Both the position numbers and the translations under genes were made by a program. From NCBI GenBank assembly GCA_022702705.1, contig CM040421.1, forward strand, positions 60,986,621 through 61,050,620: a stretch of DNA of 64,000 bases, in the 5' to 3' direction. The DNA is from Papilionanthe hookeriana x Papilionanthe teres (taxonomy: Eukaryota > Streptophyta > Magnoliopsida > Asparagales > Orchidaceae). This document shows, piece after piece, positions 35,965 through 48,536 of this stretch. Every line of letters begins with the position of its first letter. The first letter of the stretch is position 1. The notes below the pieces were generated by a model, which saw only the letters and a program-made list of their open reading frames with translations, was not told the origin of the DNA and ran no database searches.

Positions 35965-37199
35965 AAAAGAGCTCATAAATTATATTTACCACAAATGTCT
36001 ATCAGAAACATCTACAAGTATTTATCGGGACAGAATAATTTGCAATAGAAATTAAATCTAAACTAGACATGCCAAAATAAAATTGAACTAAAGAAAGTTC
36101 TAACAAGCATGTCAGGTATCAACATAGCAATATATATTTAAGAGTACCTATAGTCCTTTATATTGTTATAACACAAAACATAAACACACATGATAAATGA
36201 GATCAATTCTTACTTTAACTCATCACATCTCACTACCCTACCTCCAATTCTAAAGGAATCACTATACTGATAAATTGGATACTTTTAAATGTTTTTATAA
36301 GGCCTAACCCTATGCATACGATTATCCCTGATATATTGGCTCATGTGCACCAACTTCAGGCATCACCTTATCCCTTTAAGTATGCACCTCTAAAACTTAT
36401 AAGGATAGTGTAAGATCATCCATAAGTTACTCATCAAATAGGTTCGAAACTCCTATAAAATGAAAACAAGGTCAGAGAAAGGAAGTAACAAAATTGAGAT
36501 GAAATTGTCACTGTCCAAACTCAAGATGACTCATGTAAAACTCAAATCCAGTTGAGACCCCATTCATAGTGGACTTGTTCATCCAACTAGTACAAAAGAA
36601 CATAATCAATTCTATCCATAATAAAAATTTAAGGAATCACCTCCCTCATGACACTCACAAATATCAAATCAATCCACAAACAATCTAAACATCCACCGAC
36701 ATCATTCAAACTGATCAATCTACAATGACACACAAAGATCAATTCAATCCTCTAACAATCCAAACATCCACTAACATCAATCAAATTGATCAATCCACAC
36801 TAAAATAAACATATCACACCTCAAGCAATTACATATCATAAACACACTAGCAAAGATAACAATAAGTTGCCTTTCACGAAGCACTTGGTTTAACATCACC
36901 AGCTCGACAAATGATTCCTCCTGTATCAAAATTCTATCTATGTAATCCTTGATCAATCACCTAATATTTTCTAGATCCAGAGATTCCTACAAAATCCTTG
37001 AATTTTAATTTTTCTTTCAGCTCTTCTTTTTCAGATTGATTCATATCATTGTCCCTCATGTTTCTTTCTAGATCCATTATTCTTCTAATAATTTTCTCAA
37101 GTTTCATATTAATATCATCCATAAAATTCATAAGAAATGGATCTCTATATGATAATTCAAGATCTTTTAAATTTTGGATTAGATTCTCTCTAGATGATT

Positions 37200-37850
37200 A
37201 AGATTATGGATCAAATTCTACTAGGTCACTCTTCTGTCTCAAGTTATCTTCTAATTCTTCCCCTTTTGGCTGAGGAAATGGTGGATGTGGTTTTTCTATA
37301 TTTATCTTAGTTGATGAAATAGGTTTTTCAAATTCCACAGAAATTTCTTTCATTGCTCTTTCAATCTTTTTTTTCTCTTTTTTCAACCAAACATTTATTT
37401 GAACCATATCTTGCAATTCTCTTCCATCTCTCAGTTGGATAGCTTTATTATTCCCACTATTCTTCTCTTTAAGGTCTATCTCAGGGTCATTAAGTAAAAT
37501 CTCTGGAGGATAACTGTTAACTGATTAATAATCTACCCTAGTTAGTTTCCTATATTTTTCATTGCGGTCACTTGACTTTCTAACTGACTCGTCATTTTAA
37601 TCACAACCTCTTATAACAGTAATTCCTTCTCCTCATCTTATGGGTTGGAGTTAAATCTATAAGGAAAGGAAAGTCCCATCATTAAATTCATCATTATTAT
37701 TCTAATTACATGTCCGATTAAATTGATTATCTTCCCACAATTGGTTTTCTCTTCCAAAACTATTATTCCAGTTAAAGTTTGAATAATTTTGCCAACCTGA
37801 GTTATACTAATCGGAATAAGGATTGTATATCTCATGGCTATTTTCAATCA
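37200..37850 (-). pseudogene. gag C-terminal remnant, unit 1
   Basis: On the minus strand a broken frame gives NSGWQNYSNFNWNN and, further on, KAIQLRDGRELQDMVQIN followed by HPPFPQPKGEELEDN. These resemble the gag-protease junction of plant Ty3/gypsy Athila/Tat-type polyproteins: a W-NHPNFSW-type block, a 'KAITLRSGKELE'-type block and a Pro-rich 'PPFPQ' block. Several stops interrupt the frame. The gag C-terminus binds and packages element RNA. This copy cannot make an intact protein. Confidence 0.65.
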
Positions 37851-39129
37851 ATTATCCAAATGAATTTTCCACAATAATGGGGGGAGGGGTCCTTGAAGAG
37901 CTGAGAAATTATATCTACCACAAATGTCTATCAAAAACATCTACAAGAATTCATCAGGATAGTACAATTTACAATAAAAAGTAAATCTAAACTAGACATG
38001 CCATATAAATTGAGCTAAAGAAAATTCTAACGAGCATGACATGTATCAGCACAGGAATATATATTTAAGTGTTCCTCAAGTACTTTATATTGTTGTAAAC
38101 ATAAACACACATAATAAATGAGAACAATTATTCATTTAACTCATCACATCTCACTACCTTAGCTCTAATTCTAATGGAATCACTACACTGATAAATTGGG
38201 TACTTTTAACTATTTTTATTAGGCCTAAACCTCTGCATGCGATTATCCCTGATATATTGGCTCACGCGCACCAATCTCAGGCATCACCTTATCCTTTTAA
38301 GTATGCACCTTTAACAGTTATAGTGTAAGATCATCCACAAGTTACTCTTTAAGTTGGTTCATGACTCCTACCAAATTAAAACAATGTCAAAAAAGGGAAG
38401 TAACCAAATTGAGATGGAACTGTCATCCATCGTCCAAATTTAAGTTGTCTCCTATAAAACTCAAATCTGGTTGAGACCCAAGTCATAATTGACTCGTTAA
38501 TACAACTACTACAAGAGAACAAAATCAATTCTAGCCATAATAAAAAGTTAAGGAATTACCTTATGACACTCACAAAGATCAAATCAATCCACAAACAATT
38601 CAAAAAGTCACTGACATCAATCAAACTGATCAATCCACAATGACACACAAAGATCAGATCGATCTTCTAACAATCCAAACATCCACTAGCATCAATCAAA
38701 CAGATCAATTCACACTAAAACAAACATATCACACTTCAAAAAACTATAAGTCATAAACACACTAACAAAGATAATCATGGGTTACCTCCCACGAAGCGCT
38801 TGGTTAACGTCGCCAGCCTAAAAAATGATTCCTCCTAGATTAAAATTTCATTTAAGTAATCCTTGATCAATCGTCCAATCTTTTTTAGATCCAGGGATTC
38901 CTACAAAATCCTCAAATTTAAATTTTTCTTTCAATTTTTCCTTTTCATATTGATTCATATCATTGTTCCTCGTGTTTCTTTCTAGATCCAATTTTCTTCT
39001 AATGATTTTCTGAATTTCATATTAATATTATCCTCAAAATTCATAAGAAAGGGATCTTTATATAATAATTCAAGATCTCCTTAATTTTTTATCAGATTCT
39101 CTCTAGATGATTCAGATTATGGATCAAAT

Positions 39130-39765
39130 TCTTCTAGGTTACTCTTCTGTCTCAAGTTATCTTCTAATTCTTCTTCTTTAGGCAAAGGAAATGGTGGATG
39201 TAGTTTTTCTATATTCATATTGGTTGATGAAATATGTTTTTAAATTCCAAAAAAATTCTTCCATTGTTCTTTAAATCTCTTTTTCTTCTTTTTTCAACTC
39301 AACATTTATTTGAACCATATCCTCCAATTCTCTTCCATCTCTCAGTTGTATAGCTTTATCTTGCCCATTATTCTTCTCCTTAAGGTCTATTTCAGGGTCA
39401 CTAAGTAAAATCTCTGGAGGATAACTATTAATTGAATTAATAATCTGCCCCAATTAATTTTCTATATTTCACATTGCGGCCACTTGAATTTCCAACTGAC
39501 TTGACTTTTTAATCACAACCGCTTCTAATAGTAATTCCTTCTCCTCATATTTTGGGTTGGAGTTAAATCTATAAGAAAACGAAAGCCCATCATTAAATTC
39601 ATCCTGGTTATTCCAATTACTTGTCCGATGAAATTGATTATCTTTCTGTTGGTTTTCTCTTCCAAAATTGTTATTCTAGTTAAAGTTTGAATAATTTTTC
39701 CTAACCTGGGTTGTGGTAATCGGAATAAGGATTGTATATCCCATGGCTAGTTTTAATCAATTGTC
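39130..39765 (-). pseudogene. gag C-terminal remnant, unit 2
   Basis: Homologous to the unit 1 remnant. The 60-codon frame at 39,271-39,453 contains EILLSDPEIDLKEKN and KAIQLRDGRELEDMVQIN. The Pro-rich block near 39,180 is also recognisable. Frameshifts and stops are present. It lies closer to the primer site, so it is the original 5' copy or its duplicate. Confidence 0.65.
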
Positions 39766-40127
39766 TAAATGAATTTTCTTCAATAATTGGGGGGTCCTTG
39801 ACTAGTATTATAATCGAAATATGAATATTCATTATTTTTTCAATCTGTTATTTCAACCATAAATTCATGGAGTCTTTTCTGATTCATAATCCTCCTAACA
39901 GTTCTCCTTCAATCTCAATCGTATAGTTCAAGGTCTATAGCTCCTAAACTATGCATTTAACTTTAAAGACTTAACTGATACGATAGATATAAAAAATCTT
40001 TTTGGTATTTTGGGTTTTCTTTAAAATAAACACACAATAATTAAACACACTTTATAACAACACAATAATATCCAAATCTAAGTCTTACAGTTTCAACTAA
40101 AATTCTCCTAAATTTCCTACTAAACCT

Positions 40128-40145
40128 TCCTCGGCAATAGTGCCA
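40128..40145 (-). other. Primer binding site of the gypsy element (Asp-tRNA type, degenerate)
   Basis: Sense strand reads TGGCACTATTGCCGAGGA, six bases after the LTR end GGGTCA. It resembles the TGGCGCCGTTGCCGGGGA site common in plant gypsy elements and complementary to the 3' end of tRNA-Asp. Four or five differences suggest decay. Confidence 0.65.
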
Positions 40146-40151
40146 AAATCT

Positions 40152-42093
40152 TGACCCGACCCACAATTACGCAATAATTTAGCTTCCAAAGAATGGTAAA
40201 AAACTTAGCCTGATTTATATTTAGCGGTTAGTGTGCAAACTCAAACTGTTATAAAGTTTAGAAAATAGTTTACACACTAGGGGTACTACGCAAGTATACT
40301 TATCTTTTAAAGTAATATAGGGCTTTCTTTAAAGACCACGGTATCTATCTCACAGAGAAGCGTGGTAAGAATCCCTTAGGCTAATTCTAGTATAATACTA
40401 TCAGGCCTTAGTTTGAATTTTCAAAAAGTTTTATTTTTCTAAATTTACTAATTTACTATAAAATTAAAGTTAACTAAATTAAATAAAAACCTAATCTAAG
40501 GGGATTGGTTAAATTTTAGGATGCTTTTATATGATTAAAAACCTTTTCCCCTTGCGATGAGATTATAATCAATGTAGGAATCAAATGTTTAAAGATAAAA
40601 ATATTTTATTGTGACAAATAGAATCATACATGTTTCTTTACCCTCATTCGAGCACATAAAGAACATTGATTAATCTAAAGTAAGTTTCAGCTTGTGTGGT
40701 AGTGTTGAGTAGATTGTTGCCTGTCACTTCCAAATTACCCCACTGGCCCTCTCTATATGACCTACCAGGGACCCTTTGTTCCAACTTTAGACCCAATTGG
40801 TAAAGGATCTAGGCTGTCATTCTAGAAACACCATTTCTACACCCATCAAAACTTATCTCACTATCTATTTGCACTCTCCTTAGATTGTTGTTCCCCTCTT
40901 CGTAAGGTTAGTGTGATACTCACTAGTTAGATGAAATTATAGCCCTCCTGCGTCATTATATTTCACAATGGATTTTAATAATACAAGTGATCATTTTGCA
41001 AAGTAAATTAAGAATCAGTAAAAATACCATCACAATTGTTTAAATAAAAGAAATTTGTAAACTATTCTAATTCCACACATGATTAATTCTCATCACAAGG
41101 AGAAAGAGTAAGGAAAAACTACTCATTAAGCATGGAGAAAACACAATGATTCTTCATTGCATATGACATTGAAAAAGAAACAACTATATTGCAATAATCT
41201 AAAGCAAATACAAAAAGAGTCTGAGACTTATCTTTACATATGATTCACACTCTCCTTGCACAGCAAATAACAATCCCTTACACTTCTTCCAATGTCCCAA
41301 AAGCCACCAAGACTCCACAAGAGACTTCTCCTCTTACACACACACATGCCACCCTGAAGAGACACACCGAAATCCTCTCCAAATGTCTTATAAACTCTTC
41401 TCTAGACTCCTCAAGACAGGCACCAAACCCCCATTTAAAGATACAAAAAGCACCTCTTCATTCCAAGAGACACATCTCTTTACTTCAAGAGGCACACCTC
41501 TTCTCTCCAAGAGACATATCTTTTCATTTAAAAGTCTTTGTAAGTGTTAGATTCATTGCATAACATTTTGAAGCGTACATAGCCACCCAGAATCTGTCAG
41601 AAAATCCTAAAATAGCCCGGAATCATCAAAAGCCGTCCAAAAATCGTTTTACTTCCACGGCGCCAAAATCAGTGTTATTGCACCTTTTTCTCATCGAGAC
41701 TTTGCCATGTTGATAGTTTGGGTGCTATGGTGCCACCTTGTGGGCCACACACCCATTTTGCTCTAATTTGGCTCTGTTTTGCCTCGTTTTAGCTCTGGTT
41801 TGCTCCAAGTGTTATACCTACAAGATAAACATAAAAATAACTTTTCTTTAAAGTGTAATTTCATTCAAAATCATGTGATAAATATGAAGAAGATTAAGCC
41901 TAGAAAGACGTATTAGAATTTTCTTCTTTACTAGATTTAACTCCAAATTACACCATTTTTGTTCTATTTTTACTGAAACTCCATTTCTTGTACCTTTAAT
42001 TAAAAAAATGTAAAATATCTTCTATTAAAGTGTAATATCATTAAAAATAAGTGTGAAATGTATATTTAAAATAGGAAATTTTTAGGCATATCA
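40152..42093 (-). repeat. 5' LTR of the gypsy element
   Basis: In sense direction it starts TGATATGCCTAAAAATT at 42,093 and ends CGGGTCA at 40,152. It is colinear with the 3' LTR. Confidence 0.85.
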
Positions 42094-42217
42094 TTAACCT
42101 AATTCAATTGAACTTCTGAGACAACCCTACCTAACTTGGGTTAACCAAAATCAATTGAACTTTTGGGTCAACCGATCTAACTCGAGTTAACTCAATTCAA
42201 CTTAATCTTTGGGTCAG
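42094..42217. repeat. Continuation of the AACCTAA-type minisatellite
   Basis: It begins with the right target duplication TTAAC and continues the TAACCTAATTCAA-type sequence interrupted at 33,091. Confidence 0.7.
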
Positions 42218-43666
42218 TGATCCACTAAAAATTTGATAGCTTTTTATTGTCTATTTCATACCTAATTTTGATGATATTATACTATAAAGGAAGATATTTT
42301 GTATGTTTTCTGATTTTCGGTACAAAAAATGTCTTTTGGAGAAAGAGAATAAAAAATGGTGCAATTTGGAGCAAAAACGAGCAAAAACACAAATTTTGGC
42401 CTGACACATTTTGATAAGTCTTTCTTTGTTTAATCTCTTTTACACTTCTTGCATATTTTTAAATGAGATTACACTTTAAAGAAATGTTGTTTTTATGTTT
42501 ATTTTGTAGGACTATTTGTTACAAATGCAACACAACTGAAATAGAGTGAATCGGAGCCAAACAAGCAAACGGTGGAGCTGCGCAGAGTAGGGCGCCGAAC
42601 GGTGCCCTATCCAGAGTCGGACGGCGTCGGTATCCCGAGAGCGCAAAAATTCGATGGAATAATGTGTCGAACAATGCCCAGACAGCGCAGGACCTCGTTA
42701 GTAGTGGTTTGGGTCATATACGTCGAATATGGACGCTTTTTGGAAGGTTTCTTCAAGCACCTCTTGGGAAATTTATCCCTACACTTTAAAACAACGATTT
42801 TAGGTTAGAAAAAGTGGTTTTTGAGGAGGAATGTTAGGAATAATGTGGAGAATGTTGAGAGATCTTAGACTAGGAGTATAAATGTAGATTTATACCTTTT
42901 TGGAGAGATTGGTGTGAGGATTTTGAGAGAATTTGTAAGGGTTTATTATAGCATTGCTTGGATCAGCAGGAGACTTTGTGGGAGAGATCTTCTTCTTTCT
43001 TTCAAGGGGAAAAAGTTAAGTACTGTGTTCTTCATTATCTTATAATCTTTTAAACACTTGTTATGTGGATTTGCTTTGAAATGAAGTTTTCCGTTGTGTT
43101 TTCTTCATGCTTTGTGATGTTTTTTTCTTACTCTTTCTTCTTCTTTAGAAATAATGGCTTAAGAAGATTATGTCATTGTTTTCTTTCTACTTTTCTTTTG
43201 CAATGAGTAAGATTTATCTTTAGGATATTGTGATGCATGTTAGAAGTGGATTTAATTATAAATGTGATGGTTTTTACTTGCGCTTCATTCACATTACAAT
43301 AAGAGCTCGTTGTAGTGTTAAAATTCGTTGTAATTGCATTGATCCGTGAGGGCGGTGTAATTCTCAGCAAATTGGAACCACATTCAAATTCCATGGATGG
43401 TGAAGTTCATGGGGGTTGAGTGCAAATAAATAGGGAAATATACTTTGATGCGCGTAAAATTAGAGATTTTAGGGTGACAGACTAAAATCCCCAATTTGAT
43501 CCTAGTGTTTAGAAACTGAAGCGAGAGTTAGCCTTCAGGAGAAGGGAAGTGGGAGCTCTGGAGTGAGAGCCAGTATCCTCCCAGCCTAATCACAGATTTA
43601 GGGACTAAACCTAGGATTAGCCAATGTTCTTTATACGATGAAATATGGGTAAAGAATAGGATTGCT
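42218..43666 (+). repeat. LTR H2, truncated by a later insertion
   Basis: It starts TGATCCACTAAAAATTTG and is colinear with solo LTR H1 up to about 31,740. The homologous sequence is cut at 43,667, where the giant LTR_B starts TGTCGGCATA. The rest of H2 should lie beyond the right edge, past the compound element. The 78-codon and 73-codon frames here show no homology. Confidence 0.75.
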
Positions 43667-45749
43667 TGTCGGCATAATTTTAGATTAGGTGTTTTATTTT
43701 GAAAAAAGGGTCGCCTACAGAAATTGTCGGCAAATTTTTAATTCAATTTAAATAAATAATTTGAAAAGTAGTATTTGATTTTGAAAATAATTTTAAATTT
43801 GAAAATTTTAAGATATGAAATCAAACTCGATCTCACATCCCGAATAGTTTATATAAACGAGCACCACACCACAAACCGTATATCTATCCCGGAGAGTAGA
43901 CACACTGCTTGATGATGAGGCTCGGTTAAATAAACTAGAAGATTTGTGACATCCGTTTGGTCTACGAACCAATTTTATAAGCCGACAAGTTCCCCTCGCT
44001 TAATATAAATGAATTAAGCGAGTGTTTATATTACTCGGGTTCTTAAAATTCCCTATAAGGGCAAGCCCCTATAGTTAATTACATCTTAAGTGAGGGAATC
44101 ACCTAAGAAAACTCTCGATAATAATCAGTAGTTCTGCTCTCAAGAATTTCAAAGTTTAAGTTTTCAAGGGATTAAATTTTGGAATTTCAATAGGGAATGG
44201 ATCAAATTTGGAACATTTTATTTTGGGAATTCAAAGGAAGAAAGGTAGGAGAAATCACAGATTCGAAGCGAACTTCGGTAATCTCCCTACTATCCTATTG
44301 TTTGGCTTGAATTTAGGAAAGCCCTAATGATTATTTAATGTTTTGATCTTGCCAATTTTAATTAATTAGGACTTATATTCGTATGATGTGATCACACAAA
44401 TAGCCTCGAAGATGTGAGGGCTTATGTCGTATCGGACGACTACCTTAGAATCCTAAGACCGGTTAGGGCTTAATTTGCAATGCAAATGCCTAACAAAGAG
44501 TTGAGGATTTATGTTGCACTAGGCAAACTACCTCCAAGTCCTATGACTTAGTTGTTTAATTCTATGAATGTTTTGCTGAAGTAGATTCAAGTTTTGCTGA
44601 TGACGATGGCCGTGTTGCCAACCATGCTCCGAGCTCTTTGTTGTTGTAGAGGTTTAGTTTTAGAAGTCATAAATCAGGAGATGAGAGAAGTGTTTTGGTT
44701 TAGAGAAGGTCTTAATTTCCAAGTATTTTTCATGTTTTAATTAAAACAAATCTTAAAGTTGATTATAACAACACCGGTTAAGATCCCACGGTTGCATCCT
44801 TCCGCATCGTTATTTTTATCGGATTCACTTACCCGTATGAATTTGCTAAACTCAACTGAATGAGTTCCATACTTTCATTTAGACCGTGGCAAATCCCGTT
44901 AGCAACACGTAGGTTACATCATCCGAGGTATTCCCGGTCATCCAACAAGAAGTTTTAATTTAGTTGTGGTTGTAGTTTTGTTGTTCTGTTTGTGATTAAA
45001 TTTTGAGTTGTTTTATATTTTGAAATGTTGTGACGGTGAATTTTATCTTGTAATGACTTTTAATTTAGTTTTGGTTTCAGTTTTAGGGACTATCCTAAAG
45101 GTGTGGGTTTTCATGCAACAGTTGTTTATCATGCAAGAAAAGTAAGTGCGATACGATTAAGTAAATTGCAACAAAAGCGTACCTGGAGGGTCTTCCCGTC
45201 ATCCCAAGCTGCACTTAAACACAATTTAGAATATTTAATCATTTAAAACAAGTTCCTAGGTAAAGCTAAGGGAAGGGTAATGGTTTTCTACCAAGGTCCT
45301 AATCCTATAGCTAGTCATCTCCTATGACGTCTAGGTTCTTGTGTTTTGGTTTAAGGACGATTTTCTTCATCAAAGAACAATTAAGTTCAGTTGTTCTTAT
45401 AAACATCCTATCATATCGAGTAAGTGCTTAAGACGAATCTTAAACATCTTTTCAATACTTCTAGGATTATTTTAAGTCCAAGAGAATTTAATTATACAAA
45501 TGAATTAATCATCTAGAAGTTCAAGTTTTGTTATCTTGCTCAGTGAAGTAGGACATTTGAATATCTTATGAATGAAGTAATACTTCACTTAACACTCCGT
45601 TTAGGAGTTATGACAACAAGAGCTTTTGAGGGCAAATTAATGTTCAAGTGATTTATGATTTAATTTAATTTCAATTAATGGGTTTAAGTTTGGAATAGTG
45701 TTCAAGTTGTTTTAGAATTATTTTTGAATTCTTTATGTCTTAAGTGATG

Positions 45750-46070
45750 TTATTTTTAATTTAATTTTAATTTGATTTAATTTGGTTTAGTTTTAATTTT
45801 AATTTAATTTAATTTAATTTAATTTAATTTTACTTTAACTTGATTTTATTTTTTATGTAATTTAACATGCTTTAATTTAATTTAATTTAACTTAATTTAA
45901 TGTGATTTAATTTAATTTAATTTAGTTTAATTTAATTTAAATTTTAATTTAATTTAATTTAATTTAAAATTTAATTTAATTAAATTTTAATTTAATTTTA
46001 TTTTAGATTTTAATTTAATTTAAATTTTAATTTAATTTTACTTTTAATTTTAATTTAATTTTTTTTTATG
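45750..46070. repeat. TTTAA pentanucleotide tract in LTR_B
   Basis: Imperfect TTTAA/TTTAAT repeats at the position homologous to 23,640-24,110. Confidence 0.85.
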
Positions 46071-48335
46071 TTTTAAAGATGATTTAATTTTAATTGTTAA
46101 AGTATTAATTTAACTGAAATTTTAAAAAGATTTAATTTAAATAATTTAACTTTAATTTAATTTAATGATTAAGTCTTTTAGCATTTTAAATCTTAAATTT
46201 GGATTATCATTTTAATTTGGAATTAAATATTATTGAGGTGATTAATTTAGGGATTCTTGAATTAAAGAATAAATTTCTTCCTAATAATATCCCTATTTTA
46301 ATAATTCCAATTTTTCATTATTCTTCCAAATTTAATTAATTATTTAATTAAGGTTTAATTTAATTATTTTTAAATTGTTTGGTAGGTTTCTACCCTTTAA
46401 CTACCCAAGTTTCAAACATCCAAAATCAACTTAGTATCAAATATTTTACCCACCCTTTTAATTAAACCTAAAATTTTTAATTATAGGTTAAAATTTTAAT
46501 TATCATTTTGCCCTTTAAACTTATTAATTTCATAACTTACTAAATTGAGCTTAAATGAATTTGAAATTTTTATGTGACTTCAATCATATGTCAATCAAGA
46601 CATTAGAGGAGAAAATGTGATTTTTCTGTATTTAATTTATTTATGCAATTATTTTTTGTGGAAAATAGGGATTTTGAAGGAAAATTTAATAATATGACCA
46701 AGGAAAAGTTTCTGTCCTTAAGAAAATTATGGGACATTCCTAATGACCAGAGAACCACTTGGACCAATTTTGGTGATTTTTTTGAATTATATTCTTTTTA
46801 TTATAATTATTTTGAGTTTTGGAATATTAATTAATTTAAAAATAAAATAAAGGTTGAAAAATGAATTTTATATTTTTCAAAAATCTCTCTGATATCAAGG
46901 AAACGAGAGAACCAATGTTTACAATTTTCTGATTTTTCTTTGATTTATTAGAATTATTTTAGTGAAAATGCTAGAAAATACATTTTTTTAATTTTAAAAT
47001 TACCTTAGGGCTTTAAAATTTAATATCTCATCATAGAGACTCAAGAAAAATATGGGGTTTGTTCCTAAGTGGTTAAAATTTAAAATGTAACACTTTGATG
47101 AATTTTATTATTTATGTGATTTTTATTATTTTTTAATTATTAAAAATTTTAAAATAATGCAAAAAATCAACTTTTTTAGAAAATTGCAATTTTAATTTTC
47201 TTAAATTCCCCTAATATCAAAGAGGTTCCAAAACCAATTTGGTGAATTTTTGAGAAGTATTTTGAAAGTTATGAATTTTTGAATTTTAATTTTGGCTAAA
47301 TGGCTTAATCAACCCATTTGATAGGGCTAACCAAGTCCAATTGACTTCAAACTTTTATGGTGGGTTCCTCTGATCCTAAAGGTAAGTGGAGAATTGATTT
47401 CACGTCAATTTGATGTATGATTAGCTCTAATTAATTAAAGCTCCACTTTGAGTGTTTAAGCTAATTAGGGTTATTCCAAATGAGTTAACTCAAAACCTAT
47501 TTTCCCTAGGGTCCTCTGGTCATAAGAAGCATCACCAAATTTTCCTAGAATTTATTTCACAACATGCTAATTATTGGAATTAAAATACTCGTAATAGTGA
47601 CCTAGAATTGAAAAATCAATAACTCTTCATAGGGATGGCCACCGACTTTGGAAAATTCAGGGAATGTTCCCAAATTCAGAGGCTTCAAAAGCCCTATGGT
47701 CTCATGCCATGGTGAATTGTATACATGCATGGGGAATTGAAATAGTGCAGAGAGTAAATAAATAATTAAAAATAAAATACTTGGTGAAATTACATGATTT
47801 CTTTTCCACATTATTCTCCTCTGTTCACTGAGTAAGAGGGTATTTTTATTTTATTTTTAGGATTTTCTTACACAAAGTTATGAATTTTTCAAGTTCTGGT
47901 AATTAAATAAATAAGAAAAATCCTAATTTTCTACTTAAATGACGCGGCGCCAGCTCAACCTCGGCAGCTTCGAACGCACACGCGTCGTCTCCTGATTCGG
48001 CACCGCCATCTGACTCATCGCTCCAGGGCCCCGCGGTTCACGTACCATCGCGCTGTCCGACTCAATCCAGACCGTCCGCTCGATACACGCTCGATCCGAT
48101 GGCTCCCAGTCATCGTCTACGACTGGTGTGCACCCCTGACCGTGAACCTTCTAACCCTAATTTCTCACTCGATTCTCAACGAATTTTTGTGTTCTTATGC
48201 TCTATGGATTCATCTTGAAGAGACGAACACATCCATACAGTAAACATGTATTGAAATTGATTCAAATTAAATGGAGAATCTCTGTAAGCTCGGGAAGAAG
48301 AATGAGTCCATACCTTTGCTCGCAGAAGTGAAGCT

Positions 48336-48536
48336 TCAATCCGAGGGTCGTGTCACCTTCGATTGGGTCCAAGCTAGCTCCGGATGAAGTCCTCGGCTCA
48401 GTGAATTGTCCAGGTATGATTTCGACCACAGCTCGATTACAAAGCTTGGAGTCCGGAACGGATGGGTGGCCCGGAGAAGGGGCTTTTGCTTGGTAAACTT
48501 CATCTCTTGGTCCGGTGAAGGTGTAGGACCAATCAA
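48336..48536 (-). other. Short open frame downstream of the LTR TATA box (copy B)
   Basis: 66 codons. It starts MIGPTPSPDQ, like the frame at 55,911-56,207, 204 nt downstream of the TATTTAAA box. No known domain. Confidence 0.3.

Larger units (their letters stand above)
35965..39805 (-). repeat. Internal tandem duplication of the gypsy element, period about 1,929 bp
   Basis: Unit 1 (35,965-37,893) and unit 2 (37,894 to about 39,805) align throughout. Examples are GAGCT...TACCACAAATGTCTATCA at 35,969 and 37,898, the repeated ATCAATCAAA-CTGATCAAT block, and the gag-like segments. Each unit carries one copy of the gag remnant plus about 1.1 kb of non-coding sequence. Confidence 0.85.
33092..42093 (-). 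mobile_element. Complete non-autonomous Ty3/gypsy (Athila/Tat-like) LTR element, 9,002 bp
   Basis: Two LTRs of 1,912 and 1,942 bp bound an internal region of about 5.1 kb. The target duplication TTAAC is at 33,087-33,091 and 42,094-42,098. In sense (minus) direction: 5' LTR (42,093 to 40,152), primer site, gag remnants in two tandem 1.93-kb units, polypurine tract, 3' LTR (35,003 to 33,092). No protease, RT, RNase H or integrase could be found, so it must have been mobilised in trans. The gag remnants have stops and frameshifts. The integration target was the AACCTAA-type minisatellite. LTRs differ by many substitutions and small indels, so it is not a very recent insertion. Confidence 0.85.
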
